Assembly (NCBI RefSeq): GCF_014596575.1
Contig: NZ_NASZ01000001.1
Location: 1 to 64,000 of the forward strand
Direction of reading: 5' to 3'
Length of the DNA stretch: 64,000 nt
From: Flavobacterium pokkalii
Lineage (GTDB): Bacteria > Bacteroidota > Bacteroidia > Flavobacteriales > Flavobacteriaceae
A model generated the notes under the pieces. It searched no databases, was not told the DNA's origin, and saw only the letters and a program-made list of their open reading frames with translations. Below, piece by piece: positions 1 to 13,300 of the stretch; position 1 is the first letter of the stretch, and each line of letters begins with the position of its first letter. A program made the translations under genes and the position numbers.

Positions 1-1
1 A

Positions 2-319
2 AACAAGGCGAAAGCCGAAGCTCTTGCCGCTCAGAAAGCTGCTGAGGAAAAAGCAAAAGCAGACGCTTTGGCGAAAGCCAAACTGGACGCTGAAAACAAA
101 GCGAAAGCCGAAGCTCTTGTCGCTCAAAAAGCTGCTGAAGAAAAAGCAAAAGCAGACGCTTTGGCGAAAGCCAAACTGGACGCTGAAAACAAAGCGAAAG
201 CCGATGCTCTTGCCGCTCAAAAAGCTGCTGAGGAAAAAGCAAAAGCAGACGCTTTGGCGAAAGCCAAACTGGACGCAGAAAACAAAGCGAAAGCCGATGC
301 ACTCGCCGCTCAAACCGCT
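2..319 (+). repeat. Tandem 93-bp (31-codon) coding repeats
   Basis: Three full units begin at 41, 134 and 227, with a partial unit at 2-40. Each codes for AEEKAKADALAKAKLD followed by AENKAKA[DE]ALxAQ[KT]A. The units are almost identical at the nucleotide level, differing mainly at Asp/Glu and Ala/Val codons, which suggests recent expansion. More copies may lie upstream. Confidence 0.9.
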
Positions 320-1201
320 GCGACACCAAATGATACTAATGCTAAAGAAATGGAAGATTTAGCAAAATCCATTGAAGAGCTAAAACGCAGCCAACAGGAA
401 TTATTGAAAAAATTTAATGACATGGTTGCCATTAAAGAAAAAGACCTTAAAGACTTAAAAGAAGAAAATGATTTAAGCGAAAAAGGAATTTTCAGAGCGC
501 CAAAACCATTTAAAAGTGCTTCTGCTGAAAACAGAACTATTGAATCCTTACGCCAACAAATTGCCGATATCAATCAGAAACAAAACCAAAAGATTAAGGA
601 ATTAGAAGCTTTATCAGCTGAGAGAAACAAAAAAGCATCTACTAAAAACGACGCTTTCAACCGTATGTATCAAAGCACGATCAGCCAATTAAAAACAGAA
701 CAATCAAACGCAGTACAAACCAATCTGAATTTGATTGCTTCCTTAGAGAAAATTAATACCGAAACTGAAATTGAGAAAAAAAGAAGAATCAAACGAGCCT
801 CATTTGAAAATGATCAGGCAAAATATGATAAAGACAGAGCTGTTTTAAATGAAATAAAAGAGAAAACACCGTTTAGCGCTGTACCTCTAAAAGCCGAAGA
901 TTTTGACTTTGGTGAAGAACAGTCAAATTTGCAGATTCTAAAGAATGTAAATCATGCTGAAAATGGTTATTATTTAATTCTTGCGGCTCATAGTGACATA
1001 AGTAAAAGAAACCAATTTTTAACAAAAACAGTCGCCGCAGGTCAGTCTAATATTGATTTCTTTTACGATGTAAACACAAGTAAATATTTTATTTATTATG
1101 AAAAATTCGATGATTTGGAAGCAGCTAAAAGAGCGTTAAAAGCAAAAGGAAGTAAGCCTTACAACGGCAAATTATTCATAGTACGAATTGAAAACAATTA
1201 G
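2..1201 (+). CDS. C-terminal part of a coiled-coil protein with SPOR-like end, SprD-like position (5' truncated)
   Basis: The reading frame is open from base 2, so the true start lies outside the window. The visible part begins with 3.4 copies of a 31-residue Ala/Lys/Glu-rich repeat (bases 2-319), continues as a long charged, helix-forming region (about 320-880), and ends with a compact segment (about 955-1198) starting ENGYYLILAAH and ending KLFIVRIENN, which reads like a SPOR-type alpha/beta domain. Immediately downstream are a sprB-like adhesin gene and sprF. In Flavobacterium johnsoniae the operon is sprC-sprD-sprB-sprF, so this is in the position of sprD; that identity is inferred from gene order, not from sequence. 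The role would be in the gliding/T9SS adhesin machinery at the outer membrane. An alternative is a PorP/SprF-type protein with a long C-terminal extension, whose barrel would lie upstream of the window. Confidence 0.7.
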   Translation, partial: NKAKAEALAAQKAAEEKAKADALAKAKLDAENKAKAEALVAQKAAEEKAKADALAKAKLDAENKAKADALAAQKAAEEKAKADALAKAKLDAENKAKADALAAQTAATPNDTNAKEMEDLAKSIEELKRSQQELLKKFNDMVAIKEKDLKDLKEENDLSEKGIFRAPKPFKSASAENRTIESLRQQIADINQKQNQKIKELEALSAERNKKASTKNDAFNRMYQSTISQLKTEQSNAVQTNLNLIASLEKINTETEIEKKRRIKRASFENDQAKYDKDRAVLNEIKEKTPFSAVPLKAEDFDFGEEQSNLQILKNVNHAENGYYLILAAHSDISKRNQFLTKTVAAGQSNIDFFYDVNTSKYFIYYEKFDDLEAAKRALKAKGSKPYNGKLFIVRIENN

Positions 1202-1233
1202 AACATGAAATAGATTTAACATAAAGCAATACG

Positions 1234-1278
1234 ATAATCCAACCCAACTTTACGCCCCTGAAGTTGCCGTTGGATTAT
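1234..1278 (+). other. Intergenic stem-loop between the SPOR-like gene and sprB
   Basis: ATAATCCAAC (1234-1243) pairs perfectly with GTTGGATTAT (1269-1278). An inner AACTT (1246-1250) / AAGTT (1261-1265) pair extends the stem past a small bulge. No T-tract follows, so it does not look like a simple terminator. It could be an mRNA-processing or attenuation structure ahead of the giant adhesin gene. Confidence 0.5.
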
Positions 1279-1319
1279 GGTATTTAAAGATATACCAACG
1301 GAACTATAAATTTTCCCGA

Positions 1320-4300
1320 ATGAAAAAAAACTACCTACTAATATTCACTTTGCTCAATGCAAAGCATTCTTCTTTTTATAAAGCCTTTAGAAATCAATTA
1401 GAATTGATATTCGATTCTAATAGTGAAACTTCTAAACTAAAAGATTTATTCTGTGTTTTTTCTAAAAACAGGATAAAACTACATTTCACTCTTGCACTCT
1501 TGTTAATGACTTTTGTTTCATTTGGTCAAAATTACAAGCCTTTTTCTATTAGGTATAATAATGAAATCAAAGGAAATATGTTACTAATTGGTAACAATAT
1601 TCTGGGCAAAGACAACAACAATCTTAGTGATAACAGTGTCAACCAGAATACAAATATGCAATATATAGATATTGATAGTGATGCTTCCACTTTTAGTTCA
1701 AGTAGTGCCAACCTCAAAATGCCTAGCACTTCCGGCTGCTCCAAAATTGCATATGCGGGTTTATATTGGGGAGCTATACTCCAAGTGCCGCAAAACAGAT
1801 CAGAAATCAATAAAATTAAATTAAAATTACCCGGAAATACTACTTATACTGATGTGACAGGTGAACTTATTTATGATGCTGTAGTAGATCCCATAGCCGC
1901 AGGAACAAACGAACCTACAAATACGCCTTATGCCTGCTATGCTGACTTAACCACTTTAATATCTGGTTTAGCTGATCCTCAGGGAACCTATACTGTCGCA
2001 AATGTAACATCAAGTTTAGGATTTAATTCTACAACAGGTTTATCGGCCGGATGGACACTTTTTATAGTTTATGAAAATGATGCAGCTACAAAAAAATCAA
2101 TTACTTCATTTGATGGTTTCAGCAGCATTTATGATGATAAAACTTTATCTATCCCTATATCAGGTTTTATAACACCTCCTTCCGGAACTATAAACATATT
2201 ATATGCTTTTGCAAGTTTGGAAGGAGATAAAGGAGAAGTTGGTAGTAAAACTGAAATCAATGGTAAAGCAATCACCAATTCTCAAAGAGCATCTAATAGA
2301 TTTTTCAATAGTATTATTACAGATGGGAATGGTTATTTTACAGACAGAATCCCTAACAACAGTAATTCTTTAGGTTATGATACCGGTATAGAAACAGTCC
2401 TCTCAGCTGAAAAATCGGTAATTAATTACAATGCAACTTCTGCAACAATTACCGTTCAGGTAGCAAAGGGTCAGGCCAATCCAATATTTTCTTTTTTCAA
2501 TGCGTTTGCCGTAGATGTTATTGCCCCTGAAATTAAACTCACTAAAATTGTCGAAGACATCAATGGAAATGACATTGGAAATACAAATGTCACTTTGGGT
2601 GATAATTTATATTATGAAATAGGATTTCAAAACATCGGGAATGACAATGTCAAGAATTTTACGTTAAAAGATGTTCTTCCTAAAAATGTAATATTTAATT
2701 ACCCATCTGATATTATTTCTTTACCAACAGGCGTAACTCACACCTATAACTCTACCACAAGAACATTAGAATTTTCCATTCCAAATACCTTAGTTGAAGT
2801 TAATTCCCTAAGCCAAACCATCCGATTGCATGTACAATTGGTAAGCGATTACAACCAAATAACCGATGCCTGTGACAACGTAATAAAAAACCAAGCTCTG
2901 GCCTCATATCAGGGAGTTATCAACACCAAACAAATTGTAGATGAAGGAAGTTACTCCTCAACAACTTGTAATTTTGGAACTCCACAATCCACCAATTTTT
3001 TGGTTAATATTAACGGGCAAACTTTTTCCAGAAATGAAGTTTTATGTGGCGCCAGTGTACAGCTATCCGCTGCTGACGGCTATGATTCCTACTCCTGGTC
3101 AAGCAGTTCAACGGGAACTCCGGTAATAGGTACTAATCAAACTTATACCGCAACAGATACCGGAACGTATTATGTAACCTCCACGTCTGATTGTGCAACC
3201 ATTACCGAAGTGATAACCGTTATTCCTTTTGGTAACACCATAACTAATCCTGTGATTCCTTATGCTGACGAAGTAGTAATTTGTCAAAATAACGGAAAAG
3301 AACTGCCTAATATTTTCCTTTGTGGAGCCAATTCGAGCCGCTATATTCAAACCAATATTTCAGACGCTTCTACTATTCAATGGGAAAAACTTGACGAAAG
3401 CAGTTGTCCCGCTCAAACCATTACAAATTGTGCCAATGAAAACACGGCCTGCCAATGGAATGTTGTAGGCACAGGACCAAATTTTCTGGCGAATACTTCC
3501 GGACAATTTAGAGTAACTTTACTATATTCGGGAGGTTGTTTTAGCCGATTTTATTTTAATGTTTACCAAAACTTATTGAACCCGACGGCTACCAGCAGAG
3601 ACATCATTTGTACAACAATCGGTCAAATTACTATCGGGGGAGTTCCATCAGGGTACGAATACAGTTTAAATGGTACCGATTACCAGCCTTCTAATATTTT
3701 TCCGATTGCTACAGCGGGTGCTTACACCGTTTACATCAGACAGGTGGGTGTAACTACTAATCCCTGTATTTTTACGGTACAAAACATTCTGGTACGTCAA
3801 AGAAACTTTAGCACCTCAACTATTGTCAGCCAGCCTTTATGTTACGGCGACAAAGGTTCTATAAAAATTGGCGCTGCTGATGCTTATCCTCAATACTATT
3901 ACAGCATTTCGCAAGGAGGAACTTTAGTTAATAGTGTTGGTCCTGTTACAGCCAGCGACTATGAATTTGCCGGATTAAATCCGGGCACTTATACCGTAAG
4001 AGTATGGACTGATGACGGCTGTGATTCATCTACCGCTATTACTATAACCGAACCTCCGTTGTTATCAGCAACATCGGCATTAACTAAAGCCTTAACCTGC
4101 GAAGATGGCGAAATAACCGTTTATCCTGTTGGAGGAACTCCGCCTTATAACTATTACGTAAATGGCTCAACTTCTTCACAAACAACACCACAAATTACAG
4201 TTAGCGCCGCGGGAACCTATTCTATTCAGGTAGTAGATAGTCAGGATTGCAGTACCACCACTTCCATTACTGTAGTTGCTGTACCGGCTCCTGAATTTAC

Positions 4301-7300
4301 TATCAGTCAAACAAATATTTTGTGTTATAATGATACGACCGGAGTCATCAATTTTACTGTTACTAATGCCAATGGTTATACTTTGACCTATAGTATTGAT
4401 AATGGTGCTACTTATATTTCGAACCCTACTTTTTCTAATCTTGGCGCCGGAACCTACAACGCTATTGTAAAATATTCATTGGCTGGAACCGATTGTTTTA
4501 GCACCGCGCAAACCATCACTATTACCCAACCCGATACCGCAGTAACTGCTTCGGCAGGAGTTTCAGAATTAGCCGGTTGCGGAACATCAGGAGAAGGAAA
4601 AATCAGAATTACGAATCCTCAGGGAGGTACCGCACCATACGAATATAGTTTTGACAATCAAACTACATGGACAACAACTAATGAGGCTTATCTGGCGCCG
4701 GGAACTTACACCGTATACGTTAGGGATGCCAATGGCTGTATTTATCCAATGCCTAATATTGTGATAGATCCGGTACCGGTTGAACCTACAATTAATGTAG
4801 AAAACCCTGCTTTTAATTGCGACGGTACCGCTACTGCTACGGTAACGGTAACCAATAATGGAGGCGCAAATTATAGCTACGAATACCTTATTGACGGAAT
4901 TCCAAATACTAATGTTCCGCCTAATGTGTTCACCAATGTCTCTTCCGGAACGCATACCGTGAGCGTTTCGTACCAATTATTGACTGCGCCAACTTACAGC
5001 AATTTATTAAAAGAAGATTTTGGATCTGGTTCTGAAGTGGCTTCCCCGGGAATTAATCCGTCCTTTTGTTTTGAAAAACAAAACTTCATCACCTGTGATA
5101 GAAACGGAACCCTAAACAACGGAGAATATACCGTTACCAATACCATTAAAAACGGAATATACAGCGGATGGCACAATCCCGTTGATCATACTGCCGGTAG
5201 TGCCATCGGAAGATATTTAGCGGTTGACGCCGGAAGCGCTATACCGAATAACGCTGTTGTGTACCGAAAAACCATCCAGGACATTATTCCAAACCAACCT
5301 ATTCAGGTACGTTTCTTTGCTACCAATTTATTGAAAGTAGGCAATACCCAACCTAATGCTTCACTGACTGTTGAATTACAAAATGCATCCGGAGTTGCCT
5401 TATCCTCAGAATCTACCGGAGGAATACCAAAAACGAATGGTTGGATCGAATACAACAAAACCATTAACCCAGGAGACAACACCACATTAGACTTTGTATT
5501 ACGTTTAGAAATAGCTCAGGTTAATGGAATCGATTTTGCGGTTGACGATATCGAAGTTTACCAATTACCAAAAACCTGTATTACAACCAAAGATTTTACT
5601 GTAATTATCCCAACCGATGAAGCCTTTACAGCATCATTAGTAAATGTTAAAAATCTAAACTGTTCGGAACCCAATGACGGTGAAATCACCATTGCAGCAA
5701 CTAATTTTGATACTACAAATGGCTATCAATATTCTCTTGACAATGGAGCGACATGGAACACACAAACAGCTTCTCCATACACCATTACCGGATTGGCTCC
5801 AGGCACTTATAATTTAAAAATTCGTTATGGTGCTACTGCAGGCAATACTTGTGAGCAATCATTTACTGCTACAATTACGGCCCCTGCTCCATTAGTTATT
5901 ACAGCAAGCGTTACAAGTCCGGCTAGCTGTTCGGGTGGCGCTACAATTACAGCTGCTGCAACAGGAGGAACGCCAGCTTTTCGTTACGAATTATGGGATG
6001 CTACAGCAACCACTAACATTGTAAGTTCACAAACTTCCAATACATTTACTAATGTTGCTCCGGGAAGCTATATTGTTCGCGGATACGACGCTAATAACTG
6101 TACCGATGACAGCCCAGTGATTACAGTAGTTACTCCACCATCTTTATCAGCTAGTTTAGATCCAAGTTCGGATTTTTGTTATGATAGTCTCAATCAGGCA
6201 ACATTAGTAGTAACTACTTCCGGCGGAACAGCTCCATTCGTTTACAGTCTGGATGGTGCTCCTGCCCAAAACTCTAACACTTTTAACAATGTAAGCCCGG
6301 GAACTCATCAAATAGTAGTAACGGATAGTTTTAATTGTATAGCAACTATTGCCAATATCATTATTGCTCCGCAATTAACGGCAACTATCCCAAGTGTAAA
6401 AGAATTAGATTGTACTGCTACTCCGAATGCGATTATTAATGGAACAATTTCCGGTGGTTATGCACCATACACCGTTACGCTTATTTCAGGTACGGGATCT
6501 GGAACTATTGCACAGCCAAACGCAACTACTTTTACTTACACCACGGCAGTTGCAGGTACATATCAATTTCAAATTCAGGATGATCAAGGTTGTACGACCA
6601 CAACATCGGCAACGATCAATCCTTTAGTTCCTGTAAATGCTACATTAAACACCATAAATCCATTATGTAATGGCGATGACAATGGTTCGGTTCAGATTAT
6701 TCCATCAGGAGGAGTGGGACCTTACACCTATAGTTTTGATGGAAGCGCATTTACAACCACTAGTCTTTACAGCGGATTAAGGGCCAATATTGCTTATAAC
6801 TATGAAGTTCTTGATAGTAAAAATTGTTCTTTCACAGGAACAGTCACTTTATCTGAACCAACGGCTTTAACAACTACCGCAACAGTCGTTCCGTTTAGCT
6901 GTAGTCCAACCAATACCAAACAATCAGCAACAATTACTATCGAAGAACCTACAACAGGAACAGCGCCATACACCTATAGCTTTAACGGAAGTGCTTACAG
7001 CAGTTCAAATGTTTTAACTGTAAACGATACTGGTAGCGATCAAACTATTAATTATTCTGTTAGAGATTCCAATGGTTGTACTTTTCCTGAAAGTGTTACT
7101 CTAAACAAACTAAATCCTCCGGTTGCGGGATCCATTGGAACAACGCCTATCACCTGTAACACAAGCACAAGTACAGTTACCGTGACTCCTACAGCAGGAA
7201 CAGGTGTAGGAACATTAACCTATGAAATTGTTTCTCCGGCATCCACTGCTCCATCCAATACTACAGGAGTGTTTACGGGATTATTACCGGGGACTTATAT

Positions 7301-10300
7301 TTTTAAAGTAACCGATACTAATGGCTGTTATTACACCCAATCTCATAATGTATTGCCGGTGACTCCAATTGCCCTTGCTGCTAATGTAACCAGCAATGTG
7401 TTGTGTTTTGGTGATAGTTCAGGAAGCGGATTATTTACCGTTTCCGGAAATAACACTGTAGGTGCTTATACTTTTGTATTGACCGCTGGCACATTAGGAA
7501 CTGGTACTTTAATTCAATCAGGAAATACAATTACTTTATCGAATGTAGCAACGGGCACTTATACTGTGGAAGTAACAGATACAGCTACCGGCTGTAAGGA
7601 TGATGCAACTATTACTATTACTCAACCAACTAATCCTCTGGATTTAATTTTAACTTCAAATGTTAATGCGAATTGTATTATACCTACTTCAAAAGTAACA
7701 GTAACTGCAAATGGAGGAACTCCAAACTACACGTACTCATTTGTTCAAAATAATGCGCCTGCAGGAAGCTACACGGCTTCTAACACAGCCAACTTAGATC
7801 CAACAGTAAATTTGAACTGGGATGTGTATGTAAAAGATGCGAATGGTTGTATAAAAAAATTAGACATAATAATTGCTAAAGATCCTACTCCAACTGTTAC
7901 CGCTTCGGTACCAAATCAATGTACTTCTAATGGAAGTTCTTACACCATTACTGCTGTAGGCAGCGGAGGTGTTGGAACATTAAGTTATAGCATTGGTTCA
8001 GGATTTCAATCAAGTCCTAATTTTTCTGTGACAACTCCAGGAGATTATACTGTTACAGTTAGAGACGCTAATCTATGTATCGGAACAACAACGGTTACTG
8101 TTTATCCGTTTTTAACCTCAACCGCTGTATTAACAAAAGATTTAACTTGTGATGGCCCTACTGATGCAACAATCACACTAAATACAAATGGTGGAAACGG
8201 TCCTTATTTCTACAAGGTATCAATCAATGGTGGTGCGTACAATACAATAAGTTTAGCAGCCGGAAACACCTATACGGTTTCTTCTGCAGGAACATACCAA
8301 TTTGAAATCACGGATGCAAACGGATGTACCAGACTATCAAATATTGTAACTATTAACCCAATTGTTGATCCTGTAATTAATACTCTAACACAAACCCAAC
8401 AAATATTTTGTAGTGACGATACTACAGCAGCCATTACCGTAAACATTGACACATCTAAGGGTATTGCTCCTTTTACCTATAGTATTGACGGTACAAATTT
8501 CCAATCTTCTAATGTTTTTACTGGTCTAGCAGCAGGAACCTATACTGTAACCTTAAAAGATTCCAAAGGTTGTACAGATACTGATAATATTACAATTAAT
8601 CAACCAACTCCAATTAACGTAACTTATCACGTTGTTGATATTAGCTGTGGTGCAGGCGGGGTTTCTAAAGGTTCGATTATTATTGATGCCGTTTCGGGTG
8701 GAAATCCAGCTTATAATTATTTTGTTACCGGAACAAATGGCTACAATGCTTCCGAATTAAACAATTTAGGAGATACATCAACCACTTTTGACATCGTAGA
8801 TTTTGGTTTGTACCAAATCAATGTGGTGGATGCCAATGGATGTTCAGTATTAATTCAGAATGTATTAGTAGCATCTCCACCGGATGATTTAGATATCAAT
8901 ATTGACTCAATAGCCGATTGTACAGGTGGAACAGCTCAAATATCTGTTACCGGAGCTACAATAGGTAGCGGTCCGTTTGCTTTTGCTGTTTATACAGGTT
9001 CAACAATGACTTATACTCCAGGTGATCCGGCATGGTATCTTGAAGACTCACCGGGAAGTAAGCATACAACTATTCCTAATTTAATTCCGGGAGTTACTTA
9101 TACTTTTATAGTTCACGATATTACAACCGGATGTTATTACTATGAAACTTCCGACACAGCAATTCCTACTAATTCGGACTTAGTAATCAGTAACCTGATT
9201 CCTAAAAACATCACTTGTAAAGGTGCAGCTGATGGAAAAGTGAGCTTTGATATTATCAGCAACTATTTGACCTCTACAAATATTACTTATGAAATATTTG
9301 ATTCCTTATCATTAATTACGACCGGAGTTACGGGCTCTGGAACAATTCCTGCTAATGGAACTTTAACTATTACAGACGCCGGAAATTTACCTTTTGGTAA
9401 TTATATTATTGTAGTAAAAGAAGAAATTGGTGCAGAAAACGCTGGTTGTTCTATCGCATCTGACAGCTTTAATATTACCGAATCAGCCAAAGATTTAAGT
9501 ATAACAGCTGCTGTAGTACAAAATGCCAACTGTAATGCTAACGGAATTGTAAGTGCCCAAGCCAAAGACGGAACGGCTCCTTACCAGTTTATGATTTCAA
9601 CTTCGGCAACACCACCTTTGGCAACTGATTCGGGATGGGTTTCTTCCAGTACTTTTAGTGTGCCGGCAGCCGACTATTATGTCTATGTTAAAGACGCCTA
9701 CGGTTGTATAAAATCATCTACGATTCAAACGGTACCATTAGACCCAAGTCCTGAAATTGCTTTGACACCTACCAATAATTGTGTTGATGAAGGAAACTAT
9801 GAAATCACAGTTAGCTTGACAACAGCTGGTATTTCTCCTTATGCTATCAGCGTTAATGGAAGTGCATTCCAAAATATCACTGGTTTACCATATGTTTTAA
9901 GTAATCTAAATTCAGGATCTTATACAATCACTCTAAGAGATTTGAATGGCTGTACCGATATCGAAACAATAACCCTTTACAGAAAGCTTTCCGTAAATCC
10001 AATCGTAACCAAAGAATTAGATTGTACAACTTCACCGAATGCCGAAATTACTTTAAATGTAACGGACGGCCTCGCTCCGTTTACTTATGAAGTTTCCACT
10101 GATGGAGGAGGAACTTACGGTTCTTCAACTCCATTTTCAGGAACAAATACCACAATTTATTCAGCAGCAACAGCCGTAACCTACACTTTCAGAGTAACGG
10201 ATACTAATGGTTGTCAATTTATCTCAGAAGCTACCATTGAACCTAAAATTGTTCCTGATTTCACTTTTACTCAAACAGATGAGAGCTGTATTGATTCAAG

Positions 10301-13300
10301 CGATGGTACGATTACCATAACACCAACTGCCGGAGTGGGACCATTTACTTACAGTATTGATAATGGTGCAAATTTCTATGCATCAAATGTATTTACAGGA
10401 TTGAATGCCGCTGGTACTTACAACATTATCGTGAAAGATAGTAAATCTTGTGACTCTGCTCCTCAACCAGCAACAATAGGAGAACCAACTGCTGTTAGCG
10501 GAACTGGCGATTTAACCCAAGAGCTAACTTGTGGCGCAGGTAATGCTACTCAACCGGCAATTGTAACCATAACAGGTTCAGGAGGTACTGGAACTTATCA
10601 ATATAGTTTCAACGGAGGAGCATCATTCAGCAGTACAAACACTTTTACAACCTATACCGCAGGAACGGTTTCAGCTTTCGTAAGAGATAGTAATGGTTGT
10701 ATCAGCACTGCAACTGTTGATGTTCCTGTTCCGGCATTAGATCGTCCAACAGACATGACTTTTGATACCACTTCCCCAGTTACTTGTTTAGCTGACGGAA
10801 CAGTAGAAATTACCGGTGTTACTGGTGGTGTACCATCATTAAGCTATGCCATTTTATTCCCTACATCTGCAACAACTAATACTACTGGTGCTTCAACTGG
10901 AATCTTCACAGGATTAGCACCGGACACTTACCTATTCCAGGTAACCGATGCCAATGGTTGTAGCTATCAGGAAGCCTATACAGTAGATCCGGTAACCAAC
11001 ATAACCGTTTCCGGACAGTTAATTAGTGATGTGACCTGTAATGGAAGTTCCAATGGTGTGATTGAATTTACCGTTGCTAATTTTGCGGGAACATACAGTT
11101 ATGTATTTAATGGGGAAACACCAGAAATTGGACAAAATTCGACAACAATTACTAAAAACAATTTGGCCGAAGGAACGTACCTCATTACAATTACAGATGA
11201 AACTACAGGTTGTGAGGCTACAACTTCCGTTACAGTTTCAGAACCTACACCATTAGCTTTAACAGAAACAACTAACATCAATGCTAATTGTAATTTTGGG
11301 ACTCAAGTATCGGTAACCGCTACAGGAGGAATTGCTCCTTATAGTTATTCATTTGTACCAAGCGGAAATGGTGCAGGAGCTTATACCAACTCTGCTTCAG
11401 CTGTTTTAGACCCTGCTATTTCAACTGCTTGGGATGTTTGGGTAAGAGATGCCAATGGCTGTGTGATTTCAAATCCTTTAGCTATAACAATTGCTACTGA
11501 TCCGTTACCAACGGTAACTGTAAATTCGTTTAGTCAATGTCCATCGCCAACCGGAGAATATACCTTTACGCTTTCAGCAACAGGTATCGCACCATTTGAA
11601 TATAGTATTGGCTCAGGATTCCAAAGCAACGATACATTTACAGTAAATGCTTCGGGCTCTTACGATGTAACGGTTAGAGACGCTAACGGATGTACCACTA
11701 CTGTATCTGGTTTGGTGAACATTTTACCGGCCTTACAACTAACAGCAAACATTACTGCCTTACCAAGTTGTGCCGATGGTGATGGAACATTAATATTAAC
11801 AGCCAGTGGAGGTTCAGGCAATTATCAATACAGTTTAGATGGTGGAACTTATCAAGCTTCAGCGGACTTTACCAACTTAACTGCCGGTTCACATACGGCT
11901 ACGGTGAGTGATCTAACGACGAGCTGTACCTACTCTATCACGGTAACTTTAGAAGCGGCAACTCCGGTAACTGGTTTTGCCCTTTCAAAAACAGATGTGA
12001 CTTGTAACGGAGGCAGTGATGGAGTCATTACAGCTACTATGGCTACTCCTGCTCCGGGTGTGAATGATAATCCGGTGTATCTATACAGTCTTTCGGGTGA
12101 TGCAACAAGAGCACCTCAACAATCTAATATTTTCAATGGATTAGCAGCAGGAAGTTATACGGTTACTGTTACTTCAGCCAGAGGTTGTACAGATACTGAA
12201 ACAATTGATATAAATGAACCTGCACTCATTGTGGTTCCTGCTCTCGATGTTATTCAATTTGGATGTAATCCTAATTCGAATGCCAATAATTTTGCAACCA
12301 TTACTGTAAATGGAGCAACAGGAGGTTCAGGAGTGTACAACTATGAATTCATCAAAAACGGAACAAGAGTCCAATTTGGAACCAACAATGTATATACCGA
12401 AGCCGATTTGTTAGGAGGAAACTACACCGTAAATGTTCATGATGACAAAGGTTGTCCAGGCGCTGCTCCAGCTGCCGTTACCATTGACTCGTATATCGCT
12501 TTGGATAAAATAAACGTAACCGTTAACAATGCTATTACTTGTGCTAATTTAGAAGACATCACAGTCTCTGTGAGCAGTATTGGTGGAACTCCGGCAAGTT
12601 TACAATATACTGTTGAAGATAATTTAGCAGGAACTCTTGGAGGCGTTTATTCTCAAACGAATACTTCTGGAATTTTTACAGGATTAACAGTTGGAGAATA
12701 CATCATAACAGTAATAAATCCAACAACGGGCTGTAGTATTCAAGACGTTTATTATGTAAATGAACCAAATACTTTTGACATAAATACTAGCAATACTATT
12801 GATGTAAGTTGTTATGGAGGATCTAACGGCAGTGTCGCTATTACTTTTATTGATCGTGTACCAACTCCTACTGACGAAGCAGGTGCATTCAGCTACAACA
12901 TTGTTGATGCCTTAGGAAGTCCGGTTACTTCAGGAGTAAGTCCTACAGCAGGACCATTTACGATATCTAATTTGGCCGCGGGAACTTATACCATAACAGC
13001 AACTTTAACCAATAGTCCATATTGTTCCGTTACTAAAAACTTCACAATTGCCCAACCTTCAGCAGCTTTAACAATTGCTGAAACACATACCGAAATCACC
13101 TGTATATCAAGAAACAATGATGGAAGTATCTCAGCTACGGCAACTGGCGGATGGCCTGGTGGTTATCAGTACGAATTAGTTGGACCGGTGAATGTGGCTT
13201 ATTCTTCTCAAAGTACTTTTACAAATCTGACAGCCGGAAATTACACTGTTAACGTAAGAGATAGTAAAGGTTGTATCGATTCCGCAAATTTGACTTTAGT

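Noticed and set aside
24..362. Second open frame through the tandem-repeat region
   Set aside because: It is the out-of-frame shadow of the 93-bp coding repeats; the product is a low-complexity Lys/Leu/Trp string and the true frame runs to 1201.
4587..4976. 129-codon minus-strand frame inside sprB
   Set aside because: Antisense shadow of repetitive coding sequence; Arg/Ile-rich with no recognisable features and no promoter.
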